DNA of 64,000 bases, taken from contig OX442314.1 of assembly GCA_949358305.1 (NCBI GenBank), forward strand, positions 8,053,060 through 8,117,059, written 5' to 3'. Position numbers and translations under genes: made by a program. Positions 11,401-21,937 of the stretch are shown piece by piece. Under the pieces are notes generated by a model. That model saw only the letters and a program-made list of their open reading frames with translations. It searched no databases and was not told the origin of the DNA. The DNA is from Strigamia acuminata (taxonomy: Eukaryota; Arthropoda; Chilopoda; Geophilomorpha; Linotaeniidae). How positions within the stretch are numbered: position 1 is the stretch's first letter; every line of letters starts with the position of its first letter.

Positions 11401-13214
11401 TTGAAACGGGCGCCACATCTTACAAATGGCGCTCTGTGGGTGGAAATAACCCTTTCAGCAACTGGCGACGAGAAGAACATCTCCGTAAAGACCAAGTCCC
11501 AGGCCAGATCAAGATCGATGTTTATTATTTTCCGAAGCCCGGTGTTCGCTTACGCTCCAAACCTGATATCCAAAAGTATTGCGATAAAGAGGGAATTCTT
11601 TATGACGATGATCTATTCTACTTCGGAAACATCGAGCATCAATTACCCGTCATGCCGGCACTCCGTCCTCGAGCCCATTTTTGCCGTCGAGAACCAGGGT
11701 CGTACGCAGAGGCCGTCAAGTTCCCGGATGCCCCTAAGTGGCAGGAAGCTATCGACGAAGAACTAGGAACCTTCAAGAAGAGAGAGGTTTACCAAGAAGT
11801 TCCGAAGCCTCCGAACACGACAATCCTCGGCTGCAAATGGTTGTTCAAGTTAAAAACCGACACCTCCGGACAAATTACTCGTTACCGCGCCAGATTGGTC
11901 GCCCAAGGCTTCAGACAGACTCTCGGCGTGGACTACGACGAGGTCTTCAGCCCGGTTGTAAACTTCGTTCTCATCCGATTCTTCTTCTGTCTACTCGTCA
12001 TTCTACAAGGGTGGAAAGACGCGCACCTGGATGTAAAGTGCGCGTATCTTTACGGAGAATTGGAGCATCGAGTTTACATGCGAATTCCAGCCGGCGCCCA
12101 TTGCTCGAACCCCGACAACGTCTGGCTTCTCATTAAATCACTGTACGGTCTCCACCAATCTGGCCGTCAGTGGTATGAGAAGTTAGATGAAACACTACGA
12201 GGACTCGGATTTCGAAAACTTCCAGCGTGTAACTGCGTTTATATATTCGGGACATCGGCCGTGATGCTTGTCTACGTGGATGACATCGTCCTTTTCTACT
12301 CGACGGACAGCATCTTGGATCGAATTATTCGGCTGATATCATCGAAATTCGAAATCGTTAACCTCGGGCCCATCTCCAGATTGCTTGGTGTCGAATTCAT
12401 AAGAACCGCGGGGAGGGTGTTCATCATTCAGCGGTCTTATATCGACAAGATCGTCAAGAAGTTCGAGGTTGCTGCCGATAAGATGATTAAGGTCCCCGTT
12501 ACACCTGGAACAACGTTAAAGAAAGGATCCACCGAACATCTCTCCGACTTCCCATATCGGTCGTTAATTGGATCGCTTCTATTCCTCGCTTCTCGAACCC
12601 GTCCGGACATTCTCTATTCCGTCATCGCGTTATCCCAGTATAACAATTGTTATAACAAGACACATATTCGCGCACTTCTTCAAGTTCTCCGCTATGTCGC
12701 GAATACGCCTGATCTTGCGATTGAATTGTCCGGATGCACGACAAGCCAGTTATGGGCATTCACCGACGCTTCTTGGGCCTCCGACACCGAAACATCGCTC
12801 AGCTTCGGGGGATTCATCACGTACATCGGAAACGTCCCCATCGGCTGGTCGTGTAAGAAACAGTCTTCGGTTGCGTGCTCGACGATGGAAGCGGAGTTCA
12901 TCGCCCTCGTCGAGTGCGTAAAAGAACTCTACTGGCTCGACTACATATTCGCTCAACTCCCGTTCTTGAACCGCATTTCTCGTCCCATCGTTTATTCGGA
13001 TGCACTAGCGTCCATACAGTTCACTTCGAACGATGTGGAAAATGCAAAGACCAAACACATACGTGTGAAGTATCACTGGTTACGGGAGTGGTATGTGGCA
13101 AAAGTATTCGAATTACGGAAAATCCCGGGTGATGATAACGTAGCGGACATTTTTACAAAATGGCTACCATCTGATCGACTTCGGAAGCTCACTTCGGGAA
13201 TCTTCTGCCAGTAA
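8427..13214 (+). CDS. gag-pol: Copia-1 Gag-Pol polyprotein (1595 aa)
   Basis: Single uninterrupted ORF. Gag of the Copia type (residues 1-220), CCHC knuckle CFNCDQMGHYANKC (about 230), protease (IVDCGATDH, about 319), proline-rich linker, GAG-pre-integrase (IWHSRLGHLHTNAM, about 560), integrase with catalytic D (LHMDLWGP, about 624), D (RTDQGGEF, about 687) and E (TAERIN, about 722), a second proline-rich linker, reverse transcriptase with YVDD (about 1283), and RNase H (TDASWASD, about 1446, then STMEAEF). Integrase before reverse transcriptase is the defining Copia order. The chosen ATG precedes the conserved Copia Gag start (PILAVGNYEMW). All catalytic residues are present. Gag and Pol are in one frame, so their ratio must be set by some means other than frameshifting. 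Confidence 0.95.
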   Translation: MQKSSELSMTRVPILAVGNYEMWARSMKMLLKSESLWHHVTEEDEEEIKKTADPKELKKHKRRKDKALGLIYGFVSEPKKSALDNCNTPKEAWDTLAKIYAPSSRARKAALRREFLGLRLEKGEEMADFLGRVDYHVQKLKDIGEKTSEDHHAYQYLDLLPPEYSQVSFSIYHWEDDKFKPQTVSEQLLSEYMRQGGYTSRDHTSTSSQAYATDQTRSRSRNRPLSSIKCFNCDQMGHYANKCPEPRRSRNPNPSASLQRPSRSKSRNRGKNKSNKSNDGRPRGSSQARRDANFFVNAPPQITEMPAAHFMQSHEWIVDCGATDHISHVASWFTDFVKVVPFDVELGQGTSQVTGKGTVQIQTNIDGCLCVVNLRDVFYAPNFEANLISVSKIDKKEFHIHFYKGNVNIFKSDIQHSVLRAKEKNGLYYVDGLFPPVASTTSAISTSEPPPPTKTLVTVEEDFVKVPKRKKKSNERELSDFWLDFPPLTQETQTLPVPKSLPVPTPVPNLPTQANPTSPPLPTFAEVLQTIPSLRTPPPKVNEKKVAASTAKKDATGIWHSRLGHLHTNAMKLLAANEQVYGIEPSEVTKELTCNHCRVAKSTRASHKPDEHPMTSKALDLLHMDLWGPHPVNSFGGARYIFTIIDDATRYTWMFPLAQKSQTFECFKDFVSRIERVADTRVKAIRTDQGGEFMSNEFTDYLRKSGIQGQRTNPASPQMNGTAERINRTMADFMRATLDETKLPEELWAEIAVSFSYIKNRCPHSRIKNEVPYILWRQRALSVRHLRRLGSKCWVHYTAPGRNKLAPRAWEGFLVGYAVGTRGYRVWNPVDNKVVESIHVKIDERQSYRRSQRPSQPTFEESFQPGPRASTTPPTQVKFNDTIQYVPWSAGSDSDDPDSTDYDSDDSAPPRSPPPGIQSPPPGRQSPVLGAQAMPPIDVMADLILPTLRPDISTGTTPTGTPTNTPPGSPPRFVTARRGSAPTRIAEEPILVETGATSYKWRSVGGNNPFSNWRREEHLRKDQVPGQIKIDVYYFPKPGVRLRSKPDIQKYCDKEGILYDDDLFYFGNIEHQLPVMPALRPRAHFCRREPGSYAEAVKFPDAPKWQEAIDEELGTFKKREVYQEVPKPPNTTILGCKWLFKLKTDTSGQITRYRARLVAQGFRQTLGVDYDEVFSPVVNFVLIRFFFCLLVILQGWKDAHLDVKCAYLYGELEHRVYMRIPAGAHCSNPDNVWLLIKSLYGLHQSGRQWYEKLDETLRGLGFRKLPACNCVYIFGTSAVMLVYVDDIVLFYSTDSILDRIIRLISSKFEIVNLGPISRLLGVEFIRTAGRVFIIQRSYIDKIVKKFEVAADKMIKVPVTPGTTLKKGSTEHLSDFPYRSLIGSLLFLASRTRPDILYSVIALSQYNNCYNKTHIRALLQVLRYVANTPDLAIELSGCTTSQLWAFTDASWASDTETSLSFGGFITYIGNVPIGWSCKKQSSVACSTMEAEFIALVECVKELYWLDYIFAQLPFLNRISRPIVYSDALASIQFTSNDVENAKTKHIRVKYHWLREWYVAKVFELRKIPGDDNVADIFTKWLPSDRLRKLTSGIFCQ

Positions 13215-13460
13215 CCGACTACGACATCTTTATTTCCCATCGTATTTTCGGACATTCCTTGTTTATTTTACCCGAATTCGAGGTTTTATCGTGTAGTTAG
13301 ATTGGGAATTCTGAGCTTAGTTAAGTGATGTAAACGAAAGTACCCGACACGATAATTCCGATCTTTATTGTTTTCTATTTTGTCAGACACCGTAAATACT
13401 TGTGTTCTGTTTTATTTTAGTACTGATTTGTAAAACCCATTCTGGAGTATGGGGGGGATT
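13215..13460 (+). other. Copia-1 3' non-coding region and polypurine tract
   Basis: Untranslated segment ending in ATGGGGGGGATT (13449-13460), directly against the 3' LTR. The purine tract primes plus-strand synthesis. Confidence 0.85.
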
Positions 13461-14034
13461 TGTTGATGTAGTTAACGTCATTTACTCCAGAATGCGTTCA
13501 TATATCATTGTTTGATCATATTATCCAATGTTTCATTGTTTTATAACAATATTCAAATGTATTTCGTTTCTTAATCGCGTTATATCGTGATTCCATTGTG
13601 TTTTCTGTATTTCCGTGCTTAAAGCACGATGCTGTATTTATTAGCATTAGGTACAATGCTGTTTGTATCTTTTCTGACATTGTTAATGTTTAATTCCGCC
13701 ACCAGTTGGCGTTTACTTATGTATTTTCACTCAACATGGCCGCTTACTTGGTTTGCAAGCTCCCACTGTGTTTCCCATCAAGTAATGGCTCTTTTTGTAA
13801 GTTTTATTTTGTTAATTAAATTGTTTATGGTTTTTAATTACTGTGCACGTTTGATATAAGTGCACAGCTTCGTTTGGTATCATTTTTACGGCCACGCACG
13901 TCGTGTAGACGTTGCTCCATTGCCGTTAAGTGCGTACGCACGTACGGCGTCACTACCGATCCCGAAACTTTCTTTCCGACCGTTTTTCGTCGTTTTGCAC
14001 GATAATTCGTGCCTGTTTTTCGTCCTCTGCTACA
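13461..14034 (+). repeat. Copia-1 3' LTR
   Basis: Same length as the 5' LTR (constant offset 6581) and apparently identical. It is followed by GACAG, the target duplication. An open frame from inside the LTR (ATG 13860) happens to continue in phase into the interrupted ORF3. Confidence 0.95.
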
Positions 14035-16220
14035 GACAGGCCGTCTCCCCAACAGAGGCCGGCCCGTCAACGAGTCGCGACTACCGCAGCCGCTCGAGCA
14101 GCTCCAGTTCCCGAACTCGAGTTGTCGTGCGCTCGGAGTGTCGCCGAGTAGTAACGCTCGAGCCTGCCTCGCCAGACGATGCGCGGGCTGAACGAACGGT
14201 CGAATCTTCCGCCCACTGGGCTGCGAGGACCGAGACACACCAAGATCGAGGAAAGAAAAGATCCTCGTTGTTTATGGCGATTACTACGCAGTCGTCAGAT
14301 CGATCCTCGTCGCGACGAACCGTCTCATCCCACCAGAGACCGGATTCCCCGTCGGACGTCCCCCAGAGGACGGTCCAACGAAGGTCCGTCGCAGCCAGCA
14401 CCAGAAGGAACCGGAAACGCAAAGTACGTCAGAAGATACGTGCACAATCCCTGATAGCCAAGGGATTAGAGAAGGAGCGAGAGATGGCCGCCGCGAAAAG
14501 GTCCGAACCCCAGAGTCTCGAACCCACGGCTGGGCCATCCAGGCTCCAAGCGGAGATCGACCTGGGAGAATTAACGGAGGAACAATTGTCCCAAGATGAG
14601 TCGGATAAGGATGGACCGGTTACGAAGCAGGATCTGGCCGTGGCATTGAAGAACGCCTTCCGAGGATACGCGGCCAACCGGCCGTCGAACTCAACACCGG
14701 CTGTGCCAACCGCGCTTGTGCCCCCACAGGTGCAACCGCGATGGCCGCCACTCCTCGAGGGTACAAACCCAGCCGTGACCGCGTGGACTCCTCCCCGGAT
14801 GATTCCGGTGGGAGATCCAACTCCGAAACGGGTCAGATACGATGACTTACCCGGGTTGGGCCGTCCACCATCACCCCCAACACCGCGCGTGTATCAACCT
14901 CATCGCAACGCCGAGTGGTACGCACAGCGGGAGATGGACGCCCGGTGCCGGCGTGAAGCGGCCTATCCTCCACTCAGCGAGCTACGGGAATATCTGGCCG
15001 AATACGAGAACCCCGCGATTGCCGAGTTGGCCATACGACAGGCCGACGCCGCCCAGACTCACCACATCAATTGGGCGATCGAACAGATGCGGACGCTGTC
15101 ACAACAATTCAGTGACAATCCGGACCGCGCTCACCCCTGCCATCGGAGCAGTTTGAATTTGGCCGTGACGAACGTCTTGGCCCAGCTGTTGTCCCTGGGC
15201 GTCTTCTTGGACAGTCGGCAGGCTATGGCGGCCTGGACAATCGTCGATCGTGAGGGAGTTCACCTTCCTCGGGCGTTGTACCAGGTATGGGCCGGATGGA
15301 CTCCTGAGCCCGCCTCGCTGCGCTTCGACCTGGCCAGAAATACAGAAAACCCAGGCCTACAGTTTTCAAAGATGCGCTCGTTAGCATTCCGCTACCGGAA
15401 CCCCGGAGTCCACCCTTCCTTGTTGCGAACAATTCGGGAGGCTCCGGAGATACCGGGGACGGCAGCGAGCCTACCACAGGCCATCGGGACCGCCCCCCCA
15501 GAGGCGGCGGTCCAACCATACATACCGACCCCAAAGCCGGTATTCCCGAAGGAGAAGCGGTACGCGAATCGACCCAAATTGATTCCGAAGCGCTCCAACC
15601 GAGGACCGCGAACTCCTCCGCTGCCCTCTCCTTCACCACCAGCGGCAGAGCTGGCCGCTCTTGCAACAGAGCCGGCTACGCCACCGTTGGAGAGTCCAAT
15701 GGAGATTCCACTTCCTCCATCGCCTCCGCCGCCCCCAGCAGCGCAGCTTTATTTGAGGCTGGGAGTGGAATACCCCTTCCTTCAGATGTCGGAGTTCACG
15801 CGACAACGCATCATTGACTCCGATGATCACGGCGAGTCGATCCTCAAATGGCTGAACAGAGAGGCCCGATCCACCATGGATGCCGTCTTCCATCGCCGTA
15901 TCCTACGGGCCCACAGGAAACCCGGTTCGAGCGCCGAGTCGCGAAGGATTCGACTCGTTCCAGACCGATTCCCTGCATCTACCCGGATTTGGATCCATGA
16001 GCGTACGGGACTGATCGGCGAACCCGTCGGTGGTCACCCGCAATATTTCATCAACGAGCGACAGAATCCTGCGGATCTGACAACCTCTCTGCCCCCGGAT
16101 TTACCACCTCCGCCACCGGCCGTGCCGCCAGTGATCCTCCGCCCATGCAGAGGAGTGTTGCCGGCTCTGCGCAGAGGAGAGCGATAAAATTTGAGATCGC
16201 TCCGATCCGAGATCGAAGCT

Positions 16221-16232
16221 GGAGGAGGGACG
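16221..16232 (+). promoter_or_regulatory. Gypsy-1 3' polypurine tract
   Basis: GGAGGAGGGACG lies 34 bases after the ORF3 stop, immediately before TGTGGTGACC, which I take as the LTR start. Position and composition fit plus-strand priming. Confidence 0.65.
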
Positions 16233-16291
16233 TGTGGTGACCCAGTTGGATAAGTGTCCCCCCAGGGCGGATACTTGTCCTCTGAGTCACT

Positions 16292-18190
16292 TGTGACGGT
16301 TTACAATGGCTATAAATGCCTATTTTCTTAGAAAGAAGCGCTGTTGCGCCATTATCATGATATCTCGAAGATATTCTGTGTAAAACTGATAAATGTCTGG
16401 AATAAAGTTATTTATGATGTTTCAAATACAAAGATGTTCGTTTATTAAGAATAAACACTCATTCCTACTTGATATCAAAGGATTCCGGCCGAATCACGAA
16501 GAGTCGTCTGCTAAAACCGCATTTGTCAATGCGCAATGTTGCCACAAGATGGCGCGATTACGATTTAGCGGCAAATTCAAGATATGAATATAAAACATGT
16601 AAATAAATATAAAACTATATTTACTAGAATGAAACGAAGCTTTGTGAACATTAATATAAAGATATATTAATGTCTTGTGATGTTAAATACAATGTAACTT
16701 CCATTTTCTGCGGGACAGGACATTTGGTGATCAATCGATCAACCAATAGATCTGATTGGTGGATCCATTTCCGGTCCTGGGTATCCAGTTCCGGTTGTGG
16801 TGAGAATTAGCACATTGTTCCTCCGTATCCACTTCCGGTGATACGGGATTGGAGGGATTCGTGGAACCCATGTTCCAATTGGATAACTGGATTAATCCTT
16901 AATCCAGTCAGGTTATATAAACCCAAACAACCGGCCATTCTGCAGCTCTGTTTGATTATTTCTGTTTGGTATTGTTACTTAAGAAGTATGATTCGTTGTT
17001 CACGTAAAAAACCTTTTGGTTCTTTGTTGATTTATTCGCAAAGAACCGTTGCATGATTCTACAGAATCATGCCACCGCCGGCAATTGAAGTCGAAGTGCT
17101 GGGATTATTATGTTGCATAAATGTTACAGTCTACGGTTGCGACGCCGAAGGAGAACCCGCCGTTGTGCAATTCAGTATCCTCCGGACAGGACCAAGTTGT
17201 CTTTTTCGGTATGAACGTATTCCGTTACCACGAGTAGCATCGGTATTGTTGAGAATCGGTTCCTTCACCTGATGGTGCCAAAGCAGTCTGTTTTACAGTA
17301 ACCACGAGTAGCACCAAGTGTTTGGCAAGCTGATTCTCATGGTATTCGATGCCAAAGCAGTCGGTCTATTATTAGTACCGCGAGAGATAAAACTGCTGTG
17401 CGGAGCCGCGAGCTATCGACCCCTGTGTACGTGGTACCGTCAACCACTCGATGGACGACCGTGCTGCGACGCCGGGGACGCTTGATACCGTTCTGCATGG
17501 CAAGGCGTATATTCTAATCGATGGCAATTGTGTGTTGCGACGGGAAGCTTAATCTTCATTTTATTTATAACAGAAAAACTTAAACTCGACAACCAGTTGG
17601 ACCAAAATCAAGTCAGAAGACTTAATCTCATATTGAACTCAATATAACCGATAAGTTGACGACAACTTATTCCCGAAATATCTAAATAAGAATTCACAAC
17701 GATATGAATTAAATATAATTCATAAGCGGAATATTGATAAGTAAATGAATACATTTACTTACACCAATATCCTCCCAAAGTTGTGGCGGTGCAGACAAAG
17801 TCAACCGCAATGCTCAGATCATTCGATTTATCGACGTGCGATAATTTACACAGCGAACCAAGGAAACCAGCGAAGCCATATCGGACTCCAGGACACAGCC
17901 ATCCGGCTTAGATGACATCTGTAAACCAGGTCGAGCGATGGGGAAACCGCTCCCTTATCCCAGACACGTAATGATATTATTTTAGGACCAATTGGCCTAT
18001 GCTTTGTATAGTTTAATAGTCAGTTAACTTGCCAAATGTTGGCATTAGTCTTATGTATAATTTAGCTCACTGCATATTGTTTGCCAACAATAAATTGTCT
18101 TGTATTTATCTCGTATTGTATTCACTGTTATTTATCGCGATCTCTTCCCGGTACCATTGTTAAATGGGAGTTGTGGTCGTCACCGTCACA
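16292..18190 (+). repeat. 5' LTR (1899 bp) of the pol-less element
   Basis: Starts TGTGACGG and ends CCGTCACA, an eight-base inverted terminus. It contains a TATATAA box (16914-16920) downstream of CCAAT and GATTGG motifs (16743-16762). Short open frames inside occur identically in both LTRs and are probably not genes. Confidence 0.93.
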
Positions 18191-18890
18191 CGTGGAGGTC
18201 CCACCGAGATTAGGTTGCAATTAAATTCGATTGAATTGCAACAGTGAATATTGGAGATAAATATTTAACTAAAAGATTTAAGTTAAAAATAGACAGATTA
18301 AATTTTCAGTTTATATTTCCATGTGAAGAAGTTAAACTGATGAAATAGAAATACGTAGTAGATTTTCCTTCATTATTTTCGTTTGAAGATTTTAGGGATT
18401 TCAAAGACTACCACCTAATCTCACACGTGGAGGTCCCACCGAGATTAGGTTGCAATTAAATTCGATTGAATTGCAACAGTGAATATTGGAGATAAATATT
18501 TAACTAAAAGATTTAAGTTAAAAATAGACAGATTAAATTTTCAGTTTATATTTCCATGTGAAGAAGTTAAACTGATGAAATAGAAATACGTAGTAGATTT
18601 TCCTTCATTATTTTCGTTTGAAGATTTTAGGGATTTCAAAGACTACCACCTAATCTCACACGTGGAGGTCCCACCGAGATTAGGTTGCAATTAAATTCGA
18701 TAGAATTGTAAAAGTGAATTTTGAGATAAATATTTAACTAAAAGATTTAGTTAAAAAACAGACAAGTTTCAAACCATGTTTATTTTCTTGAGAAACACCA
18801 AAACAGTCCTTTAACTAGGAATTTCGGAAGTTATAGACCTATCACACGATCACTGAAATAGGTTGCAAATTAATTCGATCGAATTGCAAA
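18186..18890 (+). repeat. 235-bp tandem repeat carrying three copies of the tRNA-Gln primer site
   Basis: TGGAGGTCCCACCGAGATT (19 bases, complement of the 3' end of insect tRNA-Gln) starts at 18193, two bases after the LTR. It recurs at 18428 and 18663, exactly 235 bases apart. The first two units look identical, including TCACA before the site, so each unit also copies the last bases of the LTR. The third unit diverges after about 60 bases. A fourth, degenerate trace lacking the primer site is near 18841. Only the first copy is correctly placed for priming. Confidence 0.92.
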
Positions 18891-21540
18891 AGCGAATCTT
18901 GAATCCGATATTAACTAAAAAATTTTAGTTAAAACAGACAAATAGATTTTCAGTTTATATTTTCATGTGAAAAGTTAAACTGACGAAATGGAAACGTTTA
19001 GTGAACTCTCTTTACTATTTTCGTTCGACAATTTAAGGAATACGAAGTATTTTAAATAAGAAATCAAAAAAGTTTCGAGTGAAATAAGAATACAGATATT
19101 TTTTTTCGAAGTTTGTTTTATTTCGAAAAGCTAAAAACATACAAGTTTAGAAGGCGGACTTCTTACGAATTTATCTTTCCACCTGAAAAGTTAAAACGAA
19201 GAAAACACCGCAACTATTTGGAAATATTTACAAGAAATTAAGTTTCTTGTAACTGTACGTCGACACCGATAGCCAGCGACCACGCGCCATAGCAATACGC
19301 GTCGATCTCCGTATCAAACGCAGCAGGGAAGCTACTCAAACCTTCAACGCAAGGTGCGAACGAATGCTTGGAAATTATGGCGGACAACAGATAAAAGACA
19401 GCGGAGAAATGTTACAGAAGGTTCGTAGAGATTTATTTAAGTGTCGCGAACTAATTTTTCCACTGCCATCGGTACCAAAGATAATTTAGTTGTTGGAGAA
19501 AAACAACACACTCCATTTCGCAGAAAAGATTTGCAAATCGAAATGAATATTACCTTTATTTGAAGGAATTAACTATTTTCACAAAAAGTACATTTTTTCC
19601 TTCGGGACAATGGAAATTAAGAAAATATAAAATGGCGGCGAATGAAGTTGCCGACCACATAGAATAGTATTTTTTACATTGAAAGTTACGAATCACGATA
19701 AACGCTTTCCCTCGGAAAAGTAAAAGGATTTCATTCAATCTTTCCTTTCGGAAATTTAACAGTGTTTTAAGTTTCCAACGATATTTGGGTCTCCCAAATT
19801 TTGAGAATTTCTAAATGAAATTTAGCTGTTTGAAAAACAACGAATATTTTTAGTAATCTAATCGGACATTTTCCCACATGATTTCTTAAAACCGGAATAA
19901 CAAATCCATTTGTGGCTATGAACTTTGCCACATGAAATATTTACGGAGCGAATATTTTTTGATTGGATTGAAGCTTTAAAATCAGATAGCTGATTTAAAC
20001 GAAGAAAATAAGTTTCAAAGTAATTATTTTTCTTTCGGAAAAATCAAATAAATCACCGCTGATGAAAAGTTGTATTTTTCCATTCGAAAAAACTAAGAAT
20101 TGCACAAGATTTATCTTCTATTTTGAACATAGATTTTATTCGGAAAAGGAAAGATTCTAGATACATTATTTTTCTCTAAAAATTAAGAATTTAGTCAATT
20201 TTCCTAAAGGTTAATGGAATGTCATCATATATTTCGTTCGTAATTTACGTGTTAAAGTTTAATCAGAAAAACGATTGAATATGTTTTATTTGCGATAAGT
20301 AAAAGAAAGGTTCTTTAAAAATGGAATTTCGATGCAAATCCCACAGTAAAGGGAATGTTATGTGTGAGCAATTAACGAAAAGTTGGAATAACTTCATTTT
20401 ATTTCATTCAAAAGTAGTTGTGAAAAATCAATTTCAAATATTTTTCAAAGAAAAATTATTTTTATCGGAAAAAAGTAATTTACATGTCCTCGCGCGGACC
20501 GAGTAGTAAACTGCTTAATTGTGACATCGATACTGTTATTGTGTCACGTGTTATACGGAATTCCAAACCAGTGAATTACGAATTTTGGCGCGATAGGAAT
20601 AGAAGTTTGACAGTGAAAGTTCTCCAGATTTGTCTTTTCATTTGAAAAGTTCAAATTGAGGAAATGCTGCAGCAGATGAAGGTATTTACGACAATTGAGA
20701 TTTAAATATTCTTTCATTCAAAAGATAAAAGATCTCTGCAAAAACATCTCGTTATTAGAGATAAGGGGGACGAAAATTATTAAAACGAATAATCAAAGAC
20801 ACGTCCTTCGTAAATATCGCAAAGGAATAACTAATTGTGAAAACAATTGTCCGCTCAGGAAAAGTGGAATTTAGCTAGATATTTTCTTTCGAAAAATCAA
20901 AGCAATTGTCATCAAAAAAGAAAGATTTGATGAATAATTTTTACCCAAAAGTCTAAAGGATTGTCGAATAGTTTTCTCCCGAAAAACAAGTACACATTTG
21001 TACCAATAACTTTATCGTTTAAAGTAAAATTTCGAATATTTTCTTTTGGAAGATTAGAGAATTAGATAATTTTTCTCGCAAAACAAATTTAAAGAATTTT
21101 AACGAATTTTTATTTGTTAAAAAAATTTGTTAAAAAAGGGGGAGATGGATGGTGAAAATTTATTTTTTCACACTCGAAAAATGGAATTTAAACCCGAAAA
21201 AGTAAAGACTTGGTCAAATTATTCTTCCTATTGGAAATGAATACACAATGTTGGGAATCGAAAATAGATTTCAATTACAAAGGAATGATTATTTGAACGA
21301 TAATTGAATAAGAATAAGAAAAATTGAGAGTTTGAGAAAACTTTATTAAAACTGTGGTTGTAATGATATTACACACTAAACGGAATAATCAAAGAAAAAT
21401 ATTTTTTGAAGAAAAGTTATTTAATTATTTGGATTGGTAAAAATCCCAAAGTTCAAGAAGATTGAAGTAAGTTTATTTTATTTTCATTTGAAAAATACAA
21501 TATTTTACGAATGTCTTCCCGAAGGAATTTTATTTTATCG
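18890..21540 (+). repeat. AT-rich interior with many degenerate short inverted motifs
   Basis: No credible coding frame. A loose motif, TTTTCnnTCGGAAAAGTnAA, recurs at least a dozen times with different spacers. Examples start near 19175, 19700, 20028, 20070, 20145, 20633, 20880, 20970, 21165 and 21190. Each copy can fold on itself (TTTTC with GAAAA). Related TCAGTTTA...TAAACTGA hairpins lie in the 235-bp units. Purine runs AAGGGGGAC (20764) and AAGGGGGAG (21136) also occur. Function unknown; RNA structure is one possibility. Confidence 0.6.
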
Positions 21541-21599
21541 GTAAAATTGAATCTCGAAGGGAACGGACTTAGTAGAGAACTACTAAATAGATGTAACGT

Positions 21600-21937
21600 C
21601 CTTTATACCATTGGCCGACACTAACATCCGCCAATCAGAAGTTGGGAGATCTAGGGATCCCCAGCCCCCTGCTATTAAAGGAGGACCAGATCAGATACTG
21701 ATCATTCGCATCCAGACCAGACCAGAAGACGTGTTCCAGAGTCATCTTGACCACGCCGTCCCGATTTCAGTCACGATTCGAATTTTGTGTGCCGTGTAAC
21801 CTGCAAAAGCTAACACGTGTCAAACAAACGCGAAGTTTAATTTTATTTTGTCAAAAGTAAAGTTTAGAAGTGTTTCTTGTTGAAAAGTGTATTATATTCG
21901 TCTTCTTTATAAATTAAAGAATTAAAATCGTCAGATT
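21600..21937 (+). promoter_or_regulatory. Promoter-like region upstream of the 497-codon ORF
   Basis: More GC-rich than its surroundings. It has GCCAATCAG (CCAAT-type, about 21631), CTATTAAAGG (TATA-like, about 21671) and TCAGTC (initiator-like, about 21767), followed by an AT-rich leader to the ATG. The layout suggests a separate RNA polymerase II promoter inside the element. This is inferred from motifs only. Confidence 0.4.

Larger units (their letters stand above)
6880..14034 (+). mobile_element. Copia-1: complete Ty1/Copia retrotransposon
   Basis: 574-bp direct LTRs (6880-7453 and 13461-14034) flank a 6-kb interior with an initiator-Met primer site, one long gag-pol ORF and a polypurine tract. 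The insertion is flanked by the five-base target duplication GACAG (6875-6879 and 14035-14039). It sits inside Gypsy-1 ORF3 in the same orientation. The LTRs look identical throughout and the ORF is unbroken, so the insertion is young and possibly still competent. Confidence 0.96.
5566..16187 (+). pseudogene. Gypsy-1 ORF3: spliced accessory ORF of unknown function, split by Copia-1
   Basis: Not recognised. Exon 1 (5566-5682, 39 codons, acidic) ends at a good donor (CAG|GTAAAT) directly followed by an in-frame stop. Exon 2 starts at 6241 after TTATTCAG in the same phase. It runs to 6879, where Copia-1 begins, and the frame resumes at 14040 after the five-base duplication, ending at 16187. Before the insertion the coding length was about 967 codons. 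Visible traits: a serine/arginine-rich stretch just after the break, a strongly basic cluster near residue 376 (possible nuclear signal), a glutamate-rich region, and proline-rich segments near residues 560-600 and 770-830. There is no signal peptide, membrane segment or Pol motif, so it is not a typical env. High GC and an open frame over 2.9 kb argue that it was coding. Confidence 0.7.

Noticed and set aside
5566-16187. Gypsy-1 ORF3 as a retroviral-type envelope
   Set aside because: No signal peptide, furin-like site, fusion peptide or transmembrane segment is visible, and the product is basic and proline-rich.
16393-17272. Short ORFs in the 1.9-kb LTRs (64, 72 and 67 codons)
   Set aside because: Duplicated at the same offsets in both LTRs, no motif, probably chance.
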